64,000 nucleotides of DNA, from positions 287,612 through 351,611 of the forward strand of contig VWZP01002847.1 in assembly GCA_013396995.1 (NCBI GenBank), read 5' to 3'. This stretch comes from Dicaeum eximium (lineage: Eukaryota; Chordata; Aves; Passeriformes; Dicaeidae). Of the stretch, positions 37,146-50,697 are shown in pieces. Position 1 is the first letter of the stretch; every line of letters starts with the position of its first letter. The notes beneath the pieces were generated by a model. The model made no database searches. It worked only from the letters and a program-made list of their open reading frames with translations, and was not told the origin of the DNA. The translations under genes and the position numbers were made by a program.

Positions 37146-40100
37146 TTCTCCAAGCTATACTGGAGGTGAATGTGACATAAATGTTACTTCACCTTTCACC
37201 CTGTCACAATCACCATAACTTCTATTTTGGAAAGACTGAGGCTGCTTACTGGAGTAGAATTTACTTCAATTCCCAGATTATAAAGCTGCTGCAATTCCTG
37301 AATTTTCACAAGCACTACCCATAACTGCAAATGAGGGTCTTTCTTTTAAGTTTCTACTTTTGTAAACCAGAAACCATCCAAAGTTTTAGCCACTGTGACT
37401 AGGATCATATTGCATGCAAGACTGGAGGTTTTCAAAGGAGCTAAGCTGCATTAAATAGCATAATTGCTAGAAAGTGCATAGATTACCCTTTTAATTAGAC
37501 TTGTGATAAAAGCTTTGTGTTCTGTTATCAAAACCATGATAAGACAGTCCAACATAGCCTTTTGTTAGTTCTGCACAAAGTTATAAATTAGTCTATTTCA
37601 CAGGCATTGTGTTGTTCAACTTCCAGTTTGATTTTTCATTCATACTGTGATTCTGTTCACTGTGTCCTTGAGAACAGTAAAGCCAGGGAGACCTGGCATC
37701 TCCTAGCGAGACCCAGCTGCTTTAATAACTTCTATTCCACTTAGCCAACACTTCAGAGCTTTCAGGTTTGATTTTAATTAGAGGAGCTGTGACATTTTTA
37801 GTATCTTTTAAGCAACTTGGTTACTGCACAATCATGATGCTCTGATTACAGAAGACTCGGCAAACAGGCACTGTGCAATGCTGTTGTAAGATAACTGCAG
37901 TAGAAAGAGCCATAGTTTTGTCCTATGGGGCTTTTACAGAACTCATCCAAAGCTGTGGTTACCTAGAGTTAAGCTTTGAACTTATTTTGGATTTCTTTGT
38001 TCTTCCAGAACCGTGCACTAAGCTATACGTGCACAACAATGCAGACCTTACCACACTGCTTCTGAGTCATCACTGAGCAAATGTCAAGAAATTCTCCTTA
38101 AAAAAAGCAGAGTTATATTTTTTGCTAAAACTTGCAGGATGTATGGGTGAGGTAACAGAATGGATTTCCTGCTGTTTGGTGCTATCAGGACAGACAAAGC
38201 ACCTGCAGTGGTTTCTCTGCATCTCAACTACCTCCACCCTGTGTAAATCAATAGCTGATTGCTCAAGTCCATATCACATCAGATTTGGTGGGATTTAAGA
38301 ATTTTTACATTTAGATTTTGAAACAAAATTTCAAATTTATTTCTGAACTACTTTCCACAACTAGAGGTAAACAGTCCATGTCAGCCAAATAAATAACTTC
38401 ACTAAACCTGAGGTATATTTTTTTCTTTTCTGGACATCCTTGCTACAAGCAGATGACAAATCAAAGACAGTCTTTCATAGAGCTGTTGTGGTTATGCCAG
38501 TGCTCTTATTTACACTGCTCCGTGGTTAAGACACTTGCCAAGATACACGTTGTAGAATTAGACAAGGAGGAGCTTCACACTATCATCTCCTACCAGGATT
38601 TCAAATATTGGTTTTATCTGCCTCAATAGTATAGGAAAAACACAAGAGGTGCCCAAAGGAAAAAAAAATTGTCTCAAAGCTGCCAAAGTGGTGAGACTTC
38701 TTAAAAAACATGTCACTTAAAACCTTTCTGAAGGTTTAAAACCTTTCACTGAAGAAGTTTTATCAAAGGTATGGTTTCATAATTGTCTTAAGCAGATTTA
38801 ATTTATTTTAGTGAGTTCAAACTCCGCGTTACTGTCGGGTATTTGCTTTTGTTACCTGTTACGTGGCACCTCTAATATACATGCATTTATGTATAGATCA
38901 TTAAACTAAACAAAAGAGACAAAGAGTTTAGACAGGTCAGTTCCCAGTTAGTGTGGGAGTGCAGAATCTAAGGCCTGCCTTCTATCCCTTTCCTGATGCC
39001 CCTGTAAATGCTCTCAGTATTCAAAAGTCCCAGGTTTGCCCTTGAGAAATAGCTTTATTTTGCAGAGAAAAGCTCCCTTTTGGAAGCCCAGAACCAGCCA
39101 GTAGAAGGAAAGGAACACAATCTTGTTTGAAATTCGATTTTGCATTAGTGAGCCAAGAAGAGATCAGAAGCACAGCTGGAAACGTGAACTGACCATTTTA
39201 TGTGAACCACACAAGTGAATGGCCAGAAGGCAGAAGAGAAAAATCAATATAAATGTTGGTCTGTTGAATTCTCTCATCATCTGTGATTTCTTTTGCCCTA
39301 TCACTGTGATGGCTTCTGCCAACCAAATTCACTCACAGATTCTTGTAAAAAATATTGCTGATCAGACCTGTGACTCCAGTTTTTGGAAGGGCCCAGAGAA
39401 TACAAAATGCCTTTTACACAGGCTCCAGTGTGACATGTCAGAATGAGAGGCAGATTATGAGTAGCATGACTGGCCTTTCTCCTTGACACTCACTGAGCCT
39501 GTCAAACAAGGTCGAGTGCTAAATCTCTGAGAAAATTGAAGCTTAAACAAGGGACTGCACACACCTATCAAGAGAAAGAGCCTTCAGAGTAGTCCTGAAC
39601 CAGTTAGATTCCTGTTCCTTTCCTCACAGTGCCAGATGCCCTGCAGAAACATGCACAGCTTGACAGCTTCTTATTTGACATCCTCACACCAGCTTCAAAG
39701 GGAAGCCCCGAAGCACCCCCTACCTCTCTCCACCTCCAAATCTACACCTAAAGCATATGACACCACAAAGTTCCCTTAAACCACTTGCCAGACACCCAGT
39801 CTGAATGACAGAAGAGTGGACACTCATCCAAAGGGGGATCAGTGCTTTTCCATTTGTTTCTGTTTGCAGATCACCCTTCCCTAGCAAACATCTTGGAAGT
39901 GGAAAGAGTACTTTCACCATGCACTGAAAATTGACAACATTGCTTTCCTTTGCAACAACCTGTAAAAAATATAACATACATTCTCATGCTAATCCTGTAT
40001 TTAAAACCATTGTTTTGGGATGGTATGATCACTTTTCAAACATCTGTAGAGAGATGGACAGCATTCTCACTGTCCAAATCACACTCCTCTAGCAAGAGCA

Positions 40101-43100
40101 TAACATAAAGCCCCTTTGCAGCTCTCAGCTCAGTCTGTGGTCCTCAATTCCTCCTCTGGAATCCATTGTCTTTCTTAAGGCAAGGGAGAAAGGCAAAGGA
40201 AAAGCAAAAGCTCACATCAAGACTGAGAGAGTCTTTCAGGACCACATACAGCTTACTGCCTTTTTTATTGAAAGTTAGGATGAAAACCAACTCTCTGTAA
40301 TAGAAAGGACAGATTTGAAAAGGCTGGAAGACACATGGCACATGGATGGGAGGCAGTGGTGATGTACTTCCTAATTTACAAAGCACCACTAAACTTTCAG
40401 GAGTTAACTAAAATGCTTTTGTTAAACAGCATCAGACTGACAGGGCCCTGTGAGAATTCAGGGAACTGTTCACTCATATTTCCAGAAGGCTCTGTGTCAT
40501 GTCCAAGACTTTGTTGAGATGCAAGCAAGCCTCAAAAAGTATCTTTCTCTGTTTGTTCTTTACAACTTTCCATTCATCTCTCATATCGGAGCTGACCAGA
40601 AGAAAAAACACTGCAGAGAATAGCAGTGAGATAGCAATGAGACATGGATAGAGACTGTCTCAGAAGATCTGGTCTTCTAAAACTTGCAGCCTCACTTCCA
40701 GATTAAAAATCAGCTAAATTTAAGCCACAAATTTTAATTCCTAATTTGAGCTAAACCCCCATGTTATTGGAAAATAACTCAAAGTGGATAGGGGCATAAA
40801 TGTCTTCCTTGTCATTCAAACAGAGATTGTCTGCAGAAATTAGAGGCGCTGCCCTTACTTCATTGAAGGCAGCTTACTAGATCCTTCCCTTCTAAACAAA
40901 ACTTATCATCCCTGCAAATTACAGTGTATGAAAAACTGTGATTACAACACCAGAAGGTAGAAGTGAGAATTTTCCAGCCAGATATGCAGCTGCATCAGGC
41001 ACACAGACAGGTTGAAGCTGATTCTCTACTTCTCTGCAACACTGTTTTTCCACTTTTGCCTTTGCAGGCCAGGTTTAGAGTTTAAATTGGTAGGTTCTGC
41101 CTAAAACATCTCAGTCACTCATTAAATAGAAGAAAAAAATTGTTTCAGCCCCATCCACTAGTCAACATCCAGGGATTCATCAGAAACCTCAGAATATGAG
41201 AGAACAGTTGGGGGACTTTCAAGAAAGGCACACTGGGGATAGATGCCTCTATCCCCAAAACAACTTGGCAGCAGCTGGAATAACCTTTCAATCAGGCATG
41301 CAAGTCCTGATTAAAAAACACCTAGAAACCCCACTGTGCTTTCTGTATTATCCAAGGGGTAATTTATCAGCTGCTTTTCTCACATCAGGCCTTGGACTAT
41401 TTCTGTCTCTGGCTGAAGAATCCTTCCTCTAAATTACAGTCAGCCTGTTACAAAAGGAAACAGAATTTACATCCCATAATCACATAGCTGAGCATAGCAG
41501 AAAAAAATCCAGCAGCTGTAAAATTAATAGTGAGGTCCTACAAAACTACATGGTGTTAGTTTCAAAGGTAAGCTCAGCTCTGTTATGAAACTAAATTTCT
41601 AAGAGGCTGCTGGGAGGTCTGGGTTGGGACCAAGAGCATAAAAGTGCTGTAGACACTCCACAATACTTGGTTTAGGCTGATACTCTTGTGAAGGCCATGT
41701 CAACAATTTCAGGAAATGATGAGAAAGTTGAACATGGTGGCCTGGAGCTGAAAGGCTGCATTCTTCTTCCCTCCATCCAAACCAAAGAAAAGAAATTCCT
41801 CCATGAAGACTTCCTCTCAAACTAATAACCTGAGACTGTGCTTCCCAACAGGAGCAGACATAGAGACAAGATTCAAGGCTGTACCAAAGGGGAAAGGAGA
41901 GAACCCTAGAAAACCACAGACAATGGAAATTATGAAAAAGCAAATTTTCCCCAAAAATTCCCTGCTTCCCTCCCAGCAGCAGCCAGTCTGTCTTCTCCAA
42001 ACTCTCACACAGTTAGAGAAAGGTCATACTCTTCCTTCTGCATCAGCAAGAGGATTATCCTGGCCTGGAGCCCCAGAGAGGGCACTTTGCACTGGAGCGT
42101 GGTAAGATTAAATTGGCCTATTCATGACTGCCTCAAAACCGACCAGTGAGGGAGAGAACTCTTGAGACCCTCAGGAAGGCCATATGAATTGCCAACCACT
42201 ATGAATGAGGCATGCAAACTGTCTTTTTCTTTGCCAGCTTAACCATAAGCCCCAAGCATCTACAGAGAATGAAGACACACAGCAGGCAAAGCTACACAAC
42301 TCCGACAAGGAAAGCAGGGTTCAAACTTTATCACCCCGTCCCATGCATGAACTCAGAGCTTGGCTTGGATTAGCCCTTCTTCTTCCAAGCACAGGCTGAC
42401 TAATCCCCTCTGACAGTCTTAAATCAGAAGCTGATGTAACTGAGAGCACTGCCAGAACAGATGCAGAACTTCATGGTGATGCCAGGACAAAGTCACGTCT
42501 TGCTCTAAGGAAGCACCAGCATTTTGAAGGCTCAGCCTGGCTCTGATGACTTTCATCAGAAAAGAATGATGCATCCTGTAGCTGAGCCATGAAGGTGCCA
42601 GGCTGCATTCTCAAGCAGGCATAACTCCACTGGTCTCATTAATTCCTGGTGAGTTATCTGCTTATTCAGGACTCAGATAACAAACTGCCAAAAGAAGAGA
42701 CATAATGTGGCTATTTCCTGATTTGAAGCACTAATGGGAGCTCTTTGGCTGCAGCAAAAATGGAACAGACCTTTTAATCTTGCTTGATGACCTTTACAGT
42801 CCTTGAATTAGCTTGTCATAAAAAAGAATCAACAAACATACAAACCCTTCCCCTTGCATCTGATTTGTAAGCTAGGAAAAGAAAAGTTACATGAAAAAAA
42901 TGGTGCAGCTGTACTTATTAGAGGCAATGGTACTGATCAAATTACTCAATTGTAATTGTCTGCATTTTGAGGCTGACACAAGTAGTATGATCCAGAACGA
43001 TCCAAAGGACGGAGCTGTCTACTTTTAAAGTTAAGACGAATGAAAGATCTGAAGTGGCTGTGTTGGAAAAAACTCAGAGGTCCTCCAGTGACTTAGTCAA

Positions 43101-43479
43101 ATTTTATACCATCCTGACTAAGTTTTTTTTTCCATCAAGGAAACAATATTTTATTCCCCCAAGCAGCAAAACAGCAAATAAGCGCCTCTGCTTTTTGATG
43201 TTTTCTCTTGGTTCTTAACCAAGAAGAGATTCCATGTAGTCTTAGCTCTACTGGCTAAAGGAATTCCAAGAGGACAGGAGTGGGCATGGCAACCAATTCT
43301 AGAGATCAGTGGCAATGGGAATATGTGTCATACAGACTCTGGTATGGCCTTCATTTTTAAGTTCTTCTGTCTGCTCCCTGTGGAGGTGTCCATGTTTCCA
43401 GGAGGAGAAGAAACCCTATTTATACATGGGTTGGACTATATCCTTAGGCCTTCAACACAGAAATGTGATTTCCTACTCA

Positions 43480-43525
43480 ACCACTGCATGCTTTTGTGCA
43501 AACTGCCCAATTTCTCCATCTGTAA
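43480..43525 (+). mobile_element. Possible MIR-like fragment
   Basis: CTTTTGTGCAAACTGCCCAA followed by TTTCTCCATCTGTAAAT resembles the MIR core order (TGACCTTGGGCAAGT, CAGTTTCTCCATCTGTAAAA). Only the last 17 bases match closely, so this is a weak call. Confidence 0.35.
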
Positions 43526-43544
43526 ATCACACACAACAGTGCTA

Positions 43545-43692
43545 ACTAAAAATTAATATTAATCATATTATTAATTAAATTAATAATTACTATTTAATAC
43601 AGTCTGCATTATCTTATACATTATATAATTAACATATTATATAATTTACATATATAGAGTAGAATTAAACTAACTAATAATAATTTAAAAAT
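43545..43692. repeat. AT-rich low-complexity block
   Basis: About 150 bp of almost pure A/T, built of repeated TTAATTAA, AATATTAAT, TTAATAAT and ATATAATT words. Many are self-complementary, so the strand can fold back on itself. Confidence 0.85.
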
Positions 43693-46600
43693 TAGACTTT
43701 GGAGATCTCTTGGGAAAAAGCCCTTCCTCCATGCCACTGGGTCTTATGGCTGATGTAAGTAAGATTCAGCTACATTTACAATCACAAAGAGGCATCAAAA
43801 AGCCAGAAATGGTATTTCAGAGGTGAATGCAGAGTTGCACTGGTACTGGAAAAAAACTTGTAAATCACCATTTGTTGAGGTATATATTTTGTGTCTTTCC
43901 AAGTACATGAGCCAAATGCTTGGAGTTTCAATGAGTCACACCCAGGAAGGTTGGAGACACCATTCAGATGCCCTTCCTAGTCAAACCACAGCACTTCTAA
44001 CTGTATGTCATATGTTTGGGTTTATTTTGCACCCAGTCCTGGGTGACTGAACTTCTCAATACCATGTCAGCAACGTACATGGGTTTTGTCAGCCAACAAG
44101 ACAAAAGATGTTTAAGTGAGGATTTCAGCTGAATCACTGTACAGGACACCCCAGTCAGTGAGCAACAGTAAAACAGGCTGCATTTCAAGAGACATTTCAG
44201 TACCTTCAGAAGCATCACCCAGTGGGATTTCGTTAGCAAGTATCCAAAGTGACATCTACTGGTGCAGATTTGGACTAGCGCAAAGCACAGAGATCAAGTC
44301 AGAGCCAGGCAGAGCTGCACAAAGAAGCAGACTGATGAGCCCCAAATGTACTGGTGGGGTAGCCAGCACCTGCTGGGTTCTGATGGATAATTGAACCTCT
44401 AACTATTATGGAAGCAGATGAAAACTCTGCCAATTTTCTTCTGAGCTCCAATGGTTTGCTAAAGATGCCTTCCCACTACTAATTTTAAAAAATGGCCTAT
44501 GGCAACAGCACAGGAAGGAATGCATGCAGTTTTTCCCATAAGGAAAGTTCTGATAGTTTAATGCCAAAAGATAAGGCCTGGAACACACATTTTTCATTCA
44601 GACCACCTATGGAATTCTATAGATCTGCCTAGTTGGATTCACTAAGACCAAGACATGGTGTATATCCTGGTATTCTAAGGAAATAAAACAATTAAACTTC
44701 TCAGTTCAGGTAAGAACAGATTCTCTAAAATGCCCCTGAAGATGGCTTTGTCTAATAACGGGCTTGGAGGTCCTTGTCAGGACCATCAATCCCTGTTCTG
44801 GGCTGAAAAGCATATCTGGGAAGGTAACTTCTCTCTCAATTTGCAAGAGAGACTGCTAAACTTGGGCATACCCAGATAATTTTATCAATTTTTTCAATTT
44901 GTGATTGTATTTCCTCTTACTGGAGTAGGCCAGTTGGTTCACTCTTTCCCAAAAAACAGTCACTGCCTTACAGACAAGGGGATGCTTTTGGAGATACAAA
45001 CCAGAAAATTAAATTTTGTCTGGTACTGCCAAAGGTAGAAAGTGCTAAAGAAGTGGGTGATTTAGTAAAATTGCAAAGTGCTGCAGATCGGAAACAAGTT
45101 TAATGGTAAAAGTCTGTACTCAAAGCTATGGAATACTCCAGAATATGACTCAGAGGCAACATAGGCCAGTCAGGACATCCTTGCATGTCAGGACAACCTT
45201 ACAACTGGTTGAGGGTAAATGTTCTGGCAGAAGGTCAGAAGCTCAGTCCAGGTCAAATCACTGTATCCCAATACGATGCCTGAACACCAATATGAAAATG
45301 ATCTGCAGGGTTATTACGCTCTTGAATCACAATGCAAATATGTTTCTTTCTTCCAAATCTGCCCAGACTTCCTACAGCCTGTCCTCAATAACCAGTGTAT
45401 CAAATGTGGGCAGAACACCAAAGGGTGCTGTCCTTGCAATGTTCTTCTCCCTGTGAACAGGACAGCCTGTGACTCAATGCTGCAAAGAGTGCAATTGTTA
45501 TCAGTTTTCACCATTAGTGCTGTTACGACTGTTCCCAATCATCCCACTCATCCATTTCACTTCATGGAAGGCACAGCATAATCCCTGCCTTGCAAAGTAT
45601 CACACTGGGAGTGTCACAGACAAGTCTTTTGCTTTCTCATAGCCAGAGGACCTGTGACCCAGTTGTAAACACTTCTGTCTATACCACAAAGAGAATCTGC
45701 GCCGAACTAAACTAAGCGGGATAATTTTTATTTTGGTTTTTATCCTGAATTATAAAAACCCACTGTAGAAGCAGAAGAGTCTGGTTAATGATACTTTTCC
45801 ATCTGCACAATACACACAGATCTCTGAAAATCTATTTTAAGGCCCCAATACTGTAGAGTAGACTCAGCTTCATTAGATCACAAGGGCTGGATAAAAATTT
45901 ACATAATTGGTTTAATATTAATGATTTAAAAGGGAAGACATCAGACAGAATCTTTTTGTTCATAGTAAGATTTTTATCTTTGGAATTACAGAACATGATT
46001 CATTGCTGAGGAAAATATTTTCTTTGAGATCTTTCATATTTTGGCATGCAAATAATAAAACTTCTACAACTTTTTGGTTGCCAATAGTCTCCAATGACAG
46101 ACATACTGTATATTCCTTATATCTTTCTATATCTTGCTCACACGGTGAAGCTGCACTATCAAAATTACATTTTCAGGCAGTGAAATTTCAATCCTTTTTA
46201 TGGGATTTTAAAGCCCTGGAAACATCTGCATCTGAAATTATACAAGAATGAAACACTGCATAACGTCGAAGAGTTTAGCTAAAAGTGTGAAGCTATTTTA
46301 TATCAACAAAGTTTTATCAAATTTAAGTTTGCACTCCTGAGATGGGAGTTTAGTTTCAAAGCTCTGATATTGCTGAAGAACAGACCCAATTCACATTCTG
46401 CTATTTTTCCTGCCCTAAAATGGGATTTTAGGAGCTATGCACCAGTTACATAAGGAAATATGCTAATGAAATATTAAAATTAAATAATTATATGATGTTG
46501 CATCTTGATTATCTGACATAAAAATCTAGGACTGCAGCTATAAATCCTGATTGCCTTTTTGATTGAGTGATTTAGTGCTAAAAGTAAGTTCAGTAATCAG

Positions 46601-46839
46601 ATTTTTTAAAAAGAAAAAAAAAGAAAAAAGAAAGAAAGAGAGGGTTCATTATGAGAGCACTTTCCCACTGGAAAAACTACAGATGTTAACTTAGGGCTGT
46701 TCCTGTTGCCAGCAACCCAAATGTTCCTACATTCCTAAAAAAATGTCAGTTCCAATATCATCTACCTTGAGCCATGGAAGACAAGGAAATTAATGACTTA
46801 AATATCCACAAAGAACTGAATCGTTCTCACGATTTTCCT

Positions 46840-47350
46840 GGGACACAGAGTGCTGTGTCCAGCTCTGGGGCCTCCAACATGAGAAGGACATGGACCTGCT
46901 GAAGAGGGTCCAGAGGAGGGTCACAAAGAGGAGAAGCAAGGGCTAAAGAATATCTCCTATGAAGACAGGCTGGGACGGCTGGGGTTTCTTCAGGAAAAAA
47001 GAAGGCATTGGGGACACTTGGAGCATCCTTCCAGTGCTGAAAGGAGGCTACAAGAAGGCTGTAGAGACAAGGCCTTGGAATGACAGGGCATGGGGAAATG
47101 GCTTTAAATGGAAAGAGGGCAGGTTTATATTACACAACAGACAGAAATTCTGTACTGTGAGGGTGGTGAGGCACTGACACATGTTGTCCAGGGAAGTTGT
47201 GGATGCCCCATCCCTGGCAGTGTTCAATGTCAGGTGAGATGGGGCTTTGAGCAACCTGGTCTGGTGGCAGGTGCCCCTGACCACAAGAGGAAGGGGATGA
47301 AACTTGATGATCTTTAAGGTGCCCTTCAACTCAAACCCTTCAATGAGTCT
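46840..47350 (+). mobile_element. CR1 LINE 3' region
   Basis: Plus-strand copy running from the RT C-terminal coding end (GTGCTGTGTCCAGCTCTGGG, then GGTCCAGAGGAGGGTCAC) through GACAGGCTGGGACGGCTGGG, GCAACCTGGTCTGGTGGCAG and a GATGATCTTTAAGGTGCCC-like 3' end. It is frame-broken and about 510 bp. An antisense open frame of 181 codons (47048-47593) crosses it and has no independent support. Confidence 0.9.
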
Positions 47351-48130
47351 TTGGACAATTCTAAATACTGCAGAGAATCTTACTGCCTTGAGAGCATTAA
47401 ATGGCCCAGTAAGAAATATGGGAAGAATCAGTGGCACACAGCCAGAGACAGAGGGACTCAAACTGAGCAAGAACTGCACATTCTCCTGCTGTGTGATATG
47501 CTGCCTGCAGGAACAAACCTCAAACCCAGATTTTGCCATTCCTCTACTGCCAGCAAAAGCACAGGCAGTTCTGACCATTTCTTGCTGTGCCATTGAGGCT
47601 CACTGATGGAACAAGTGGTTAACTTTCTTCTGCCACCAAAGATTTAATCACATAATGACCCTTCTGTGTTCATACCTTGCAAACAGAAAAATTTAAACAA
47701 AACCCTGTCCCCCACCCTACTAAATATCAGAAGAAACTGTGCTTAAGATGAACTGAGCTACGTTAGGGAAAGCATATTAATAACAGCAATAGAGAATTAA
47801 ACCCTCAGATGAGGAAATTCGTTTTGTTGCCATCAGAATTTTGATAGTGCATAGTAAAAAAGCTTGAAAACATACATTGTAAGACACATTCAGAGATTAA
47901 ACACTGAACATCTGTTTATTAAGAAAACAATTAACTTTGTCTTATGCAACAGGAGAGTTGAGGTTCCTAGAAGTATAAACAAACAATCATGCACTATGTC
48001 ACTACTTTACAGAGTATCCAAGAAGGACAATTACAATTGTAGAGACAACTTTGATTCTTCCAGATTAGAATTTTCCATTTTACGCTTTTCCATACTTTTC
48101 ATGCAGATTTCATGCTCCATTGGAAGGGCA

Positions 48131-48290
48131 GAAATCCTTATTAATATAATTAAACTTCTGCTTTATTGGACATAAACTATGTGCTCTGTAGGACATGAAT
48201 TCATAATAATGTAAGCACAGGAATCCTTACTAATGTAACTGATTTTCTGCTTTATAGTACATAATCCATGTGGTATAAACCATGTGCTAT
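48131..48290. repeat. Diverged ~90-bp tandem duplication
   Basis: GAAATCCTTATTAATATAAT...CTTCTGCTTTATTGGACATAA (from 48131) recurs 90 bases later as GGAATCCTTACTAATGTAAC...TTTCTGCTTTATAGTACATAA (from 48220). The second copy ends in two near-copies of a CCATGTGSTAT word (48266-48290). Confidence 0.8.
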
Positions 48291-48362
48291 ACAGCATATG
48301 ACCAGCATGTAAGGTTGGTAAAGACAAGCTGGGTCAGAGAAACTTCCCCCTTTCACTCAGAG

Positions 48363-48490
48363 AACTGAGTGTATAAAAAAAACTGAAATACATATAACTG
48401 AGTATATAAAAAACTGAAAAATATATAACTGAGTATATAAAAAACTAATAATATATAATAATAACATATAACTGAATATATAAAAAACTA
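48363..48490. repeat. Minisatellite, ~31-43 bp unit, ~4 copies
   Basis: The word AACTGAGTATATAAAAAACT (with small variants) starts at 48363, 48396, 48427 and 48470. Units of 33, 31 and 43 bp are separated by AT-rich filler such as GAAAAATATAT. The fourth copy has GAATATAT in place of GAGTATAT, and the third spacer carries extra ATAATA. Confidence 0.88.
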
Positions 48491-50308
48491 CTGAAGCAGC
48501 TCATGCTCCATCTCAAGTATGGATCTAAACCTAACTTCTGTCTTGAAGTCAAGCCATTTGGACCACCCTTTTTGGTTTAAACCCACTATTGTAAGGATAT
48601 CTCTGAACTTCTGCTACTTTTCAACAGGGGTTCAACAATGCTGACTGCCTAAAGCATGTGTGAGACTTTCAGGAAGCCAAACTGTGGACATTGTCTCACT
48701 AAGGCAGTGTGTTAACTACCGAGCATAGACCAGGCGTTCCTCAGGACTGGGCTCTACCACAGTGGCAGAAATAATTAATTATTAAATAATTCTATACCCA
48801 GCGGGCTTGCTGGGTTGAGGGCATACATGTCTCAATTTAACAGACAGGATTTAAAAGTTAACACAGGCTGGAATGTATCTGTGGTACCTGTCATCATTCC
48901 TTTTAAGCCCTGCCATAGCTCCCACATTTCCTGAAGCCCTAAACAAGAGAGTTCATTCATAACACTTGTTGGAAAGACAGGGCAAAAAGTCAAAAACGAC
49001 AGACATGATGTGTCCATCCTTTCTGTTAGCCTCACCTAGAGCCTTATCAACTCACTGGTGAAGCTGTGAATCCCTGGATTGCTTCCCTAACTTCCTGCAG
49101 CGGCACTAAGGAATAATTGTGATTCTGGGTTCATAACCTACAATACACACTTTCAAACTTTTATTATACATAAATAATCCATTCCTATTCAGTCACTCAA
49201 ACTAATTGCTCATTTTTTACTTTCTCACACAAGAAATGAGCAAATATCACAATGGAGCTTTCTAACTTCAAATGTCTTCAATTTTATTTATACCTGCTAA
49301 CAGCAACTTGTGCTTGTATACATACCAGACAGAACAGGTGTTTCAGTCTTCTTCTTTTCTGCATTTTTGCTTTTATTGGAGTTGGAGAAGAAATTAAGGT
49401 AACTCCTAAATAATCAACTAATGAAGGAAATAATCCAGCTCTTTTTTTAATTCTTTCAACATTTGTTTCATGTTTCCAACCACCAATCATCACTTTTAGA
49501 AGACAGTCTTGTATATGATCAAATCCATCTCTTTGTCAGGACAAGGTGAGAGGGGAAGAGGAAGAGGAAGAGATGCCACTCCTTTCTACCGCTTTATCCA
49601 TCTTTTCTGATTTTGCAGAAACCTTCATCTTTCAAATGCATGCTACCTGGGATTACTTCCAGGAAAAAGGAAACCACAGGAAAACAAGCTCACAATCCAG
49701 ATGCCCTGCCCAAAGCAGGACTTCCTGACGCTAATTTTAAAAATACTCTACCACACCAGTCCAGAGCCTTGACTGAGGTCAAATGATGTTCCTCAAAGTT
49801 CTTGTTCTCCTTTTCTGCAGACCCAGCTCCTTGGCAAATTTTCAAGGATTCAGTGTGTTTCTAAGAGACTTTTTCATTCAGTGCTCAGCCAGCTCAGCAA
49901 AGCCCAGATAGCTGCCAGTATCATAGGGAAATCCCCTTTGGCTGTAGCTCAAGCTGTATGCATCCTACTCATGAATGAGATCACTTTGGAATTATAACAG
50001 AGGATATCTCAGACTATTTTAATGCTTTTACAGCAGTTTTCCCAACAGCTATAAAAAGGCAACCCGTAATTACATCTGGGAATAATTCAGTGGTCCAGAA
50101 GAGAGAGTTACCAGTGAAAACTGGGCATTAGCTCATTTGCCTGCAACAGAGAAATCTACTACTCTTTTTTTTTTTTCCCTCATGACCTTTGTCAATGCTT
50201 AGAAACAGTTCTGCCTGTAAAAATACATTAAACATATTATGCACACATTGATATGCTTCTATTAATATATTAGATTCTCTAGATATATATTCATTTAATG
50301 CATTATTG

Positions 50309-50697
50309 CTGGGGTTGTTCAGCCTGGAGAAGAGAAGGCTTCAGGGAGAGTTCATTGCAAACTTCACACCTTGAGGGAGCTTATAAAAAGGAGAGAGAGG
50401 AACTTTTTATACAGGCACGTAGTGACAGGACGAGGGGAATATTTTTAAACTGGAAGAGGATGGGTTTAGATTAGATGTTAGGAAGAAACTCTTTCCTCAG
50501 ATGTGGTGAAGCCCTGGAACAGGTTGCCCAGAGAAGCTGTGGCTGCCCTGTCCCTGGAAGTGTTAAAGGCCAGGTTGGATGGGGCTCTGAGCCACCTGGT
50601 CTAGTGAAAAATGTCCCTAACCATGGTAGAGGGATTGGAACTAGTGATATTTAAGGTCCTTCCAACACACACAGTTTGACAATACTATGATTCTATA
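50309..50697 (+). mobile_element. CR1 LINE 3' region, well preserved
   Basis: The clearest CR1 copy here: TTGTTCAGCCTGGAGAAGAG, then TTAGGAAGAAACTCTTTCCTC, then CTGGAACAGGTTGCCCAGAG, GCTGTGGCTGCCCTGTCCCT and GGCTCTGAGCCACCTGGTCT, ending in TACTATGATTCTAT. It lies about 1.1 kb from the CPLX1 exon donor, in the orientation opposite to the gene. Confidence 0.95.

Larger units (their letters stand above)
37146..46839. other. Long-intron segment, no gene seen
   Basis: About 9.7 kb with no exon or RNA gene recognised. It holds a small double hairpin at 38719-38747, a weak MIR-like stretch at 43480-43525, an AT-rich block at 43545-43692 and an A-rich patch at about 46605-46645. Confidence 0.55.
47351..50308. 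other. Long-intron segment between CR1 copies
   Basis: No exon recognised. Apart from the two tandem-repeat features near 48.1-48.5 kb, it holds a short GGAAGA run (49553-49575) and a T run near 50165-50176. Confidence 0.55.

Noticed and set aside
47048..47593. Longest open frame in the window (181 codons, minus)
   Set aside because: Runs antisense through a CR1 copy and beyond; no family resemblance.
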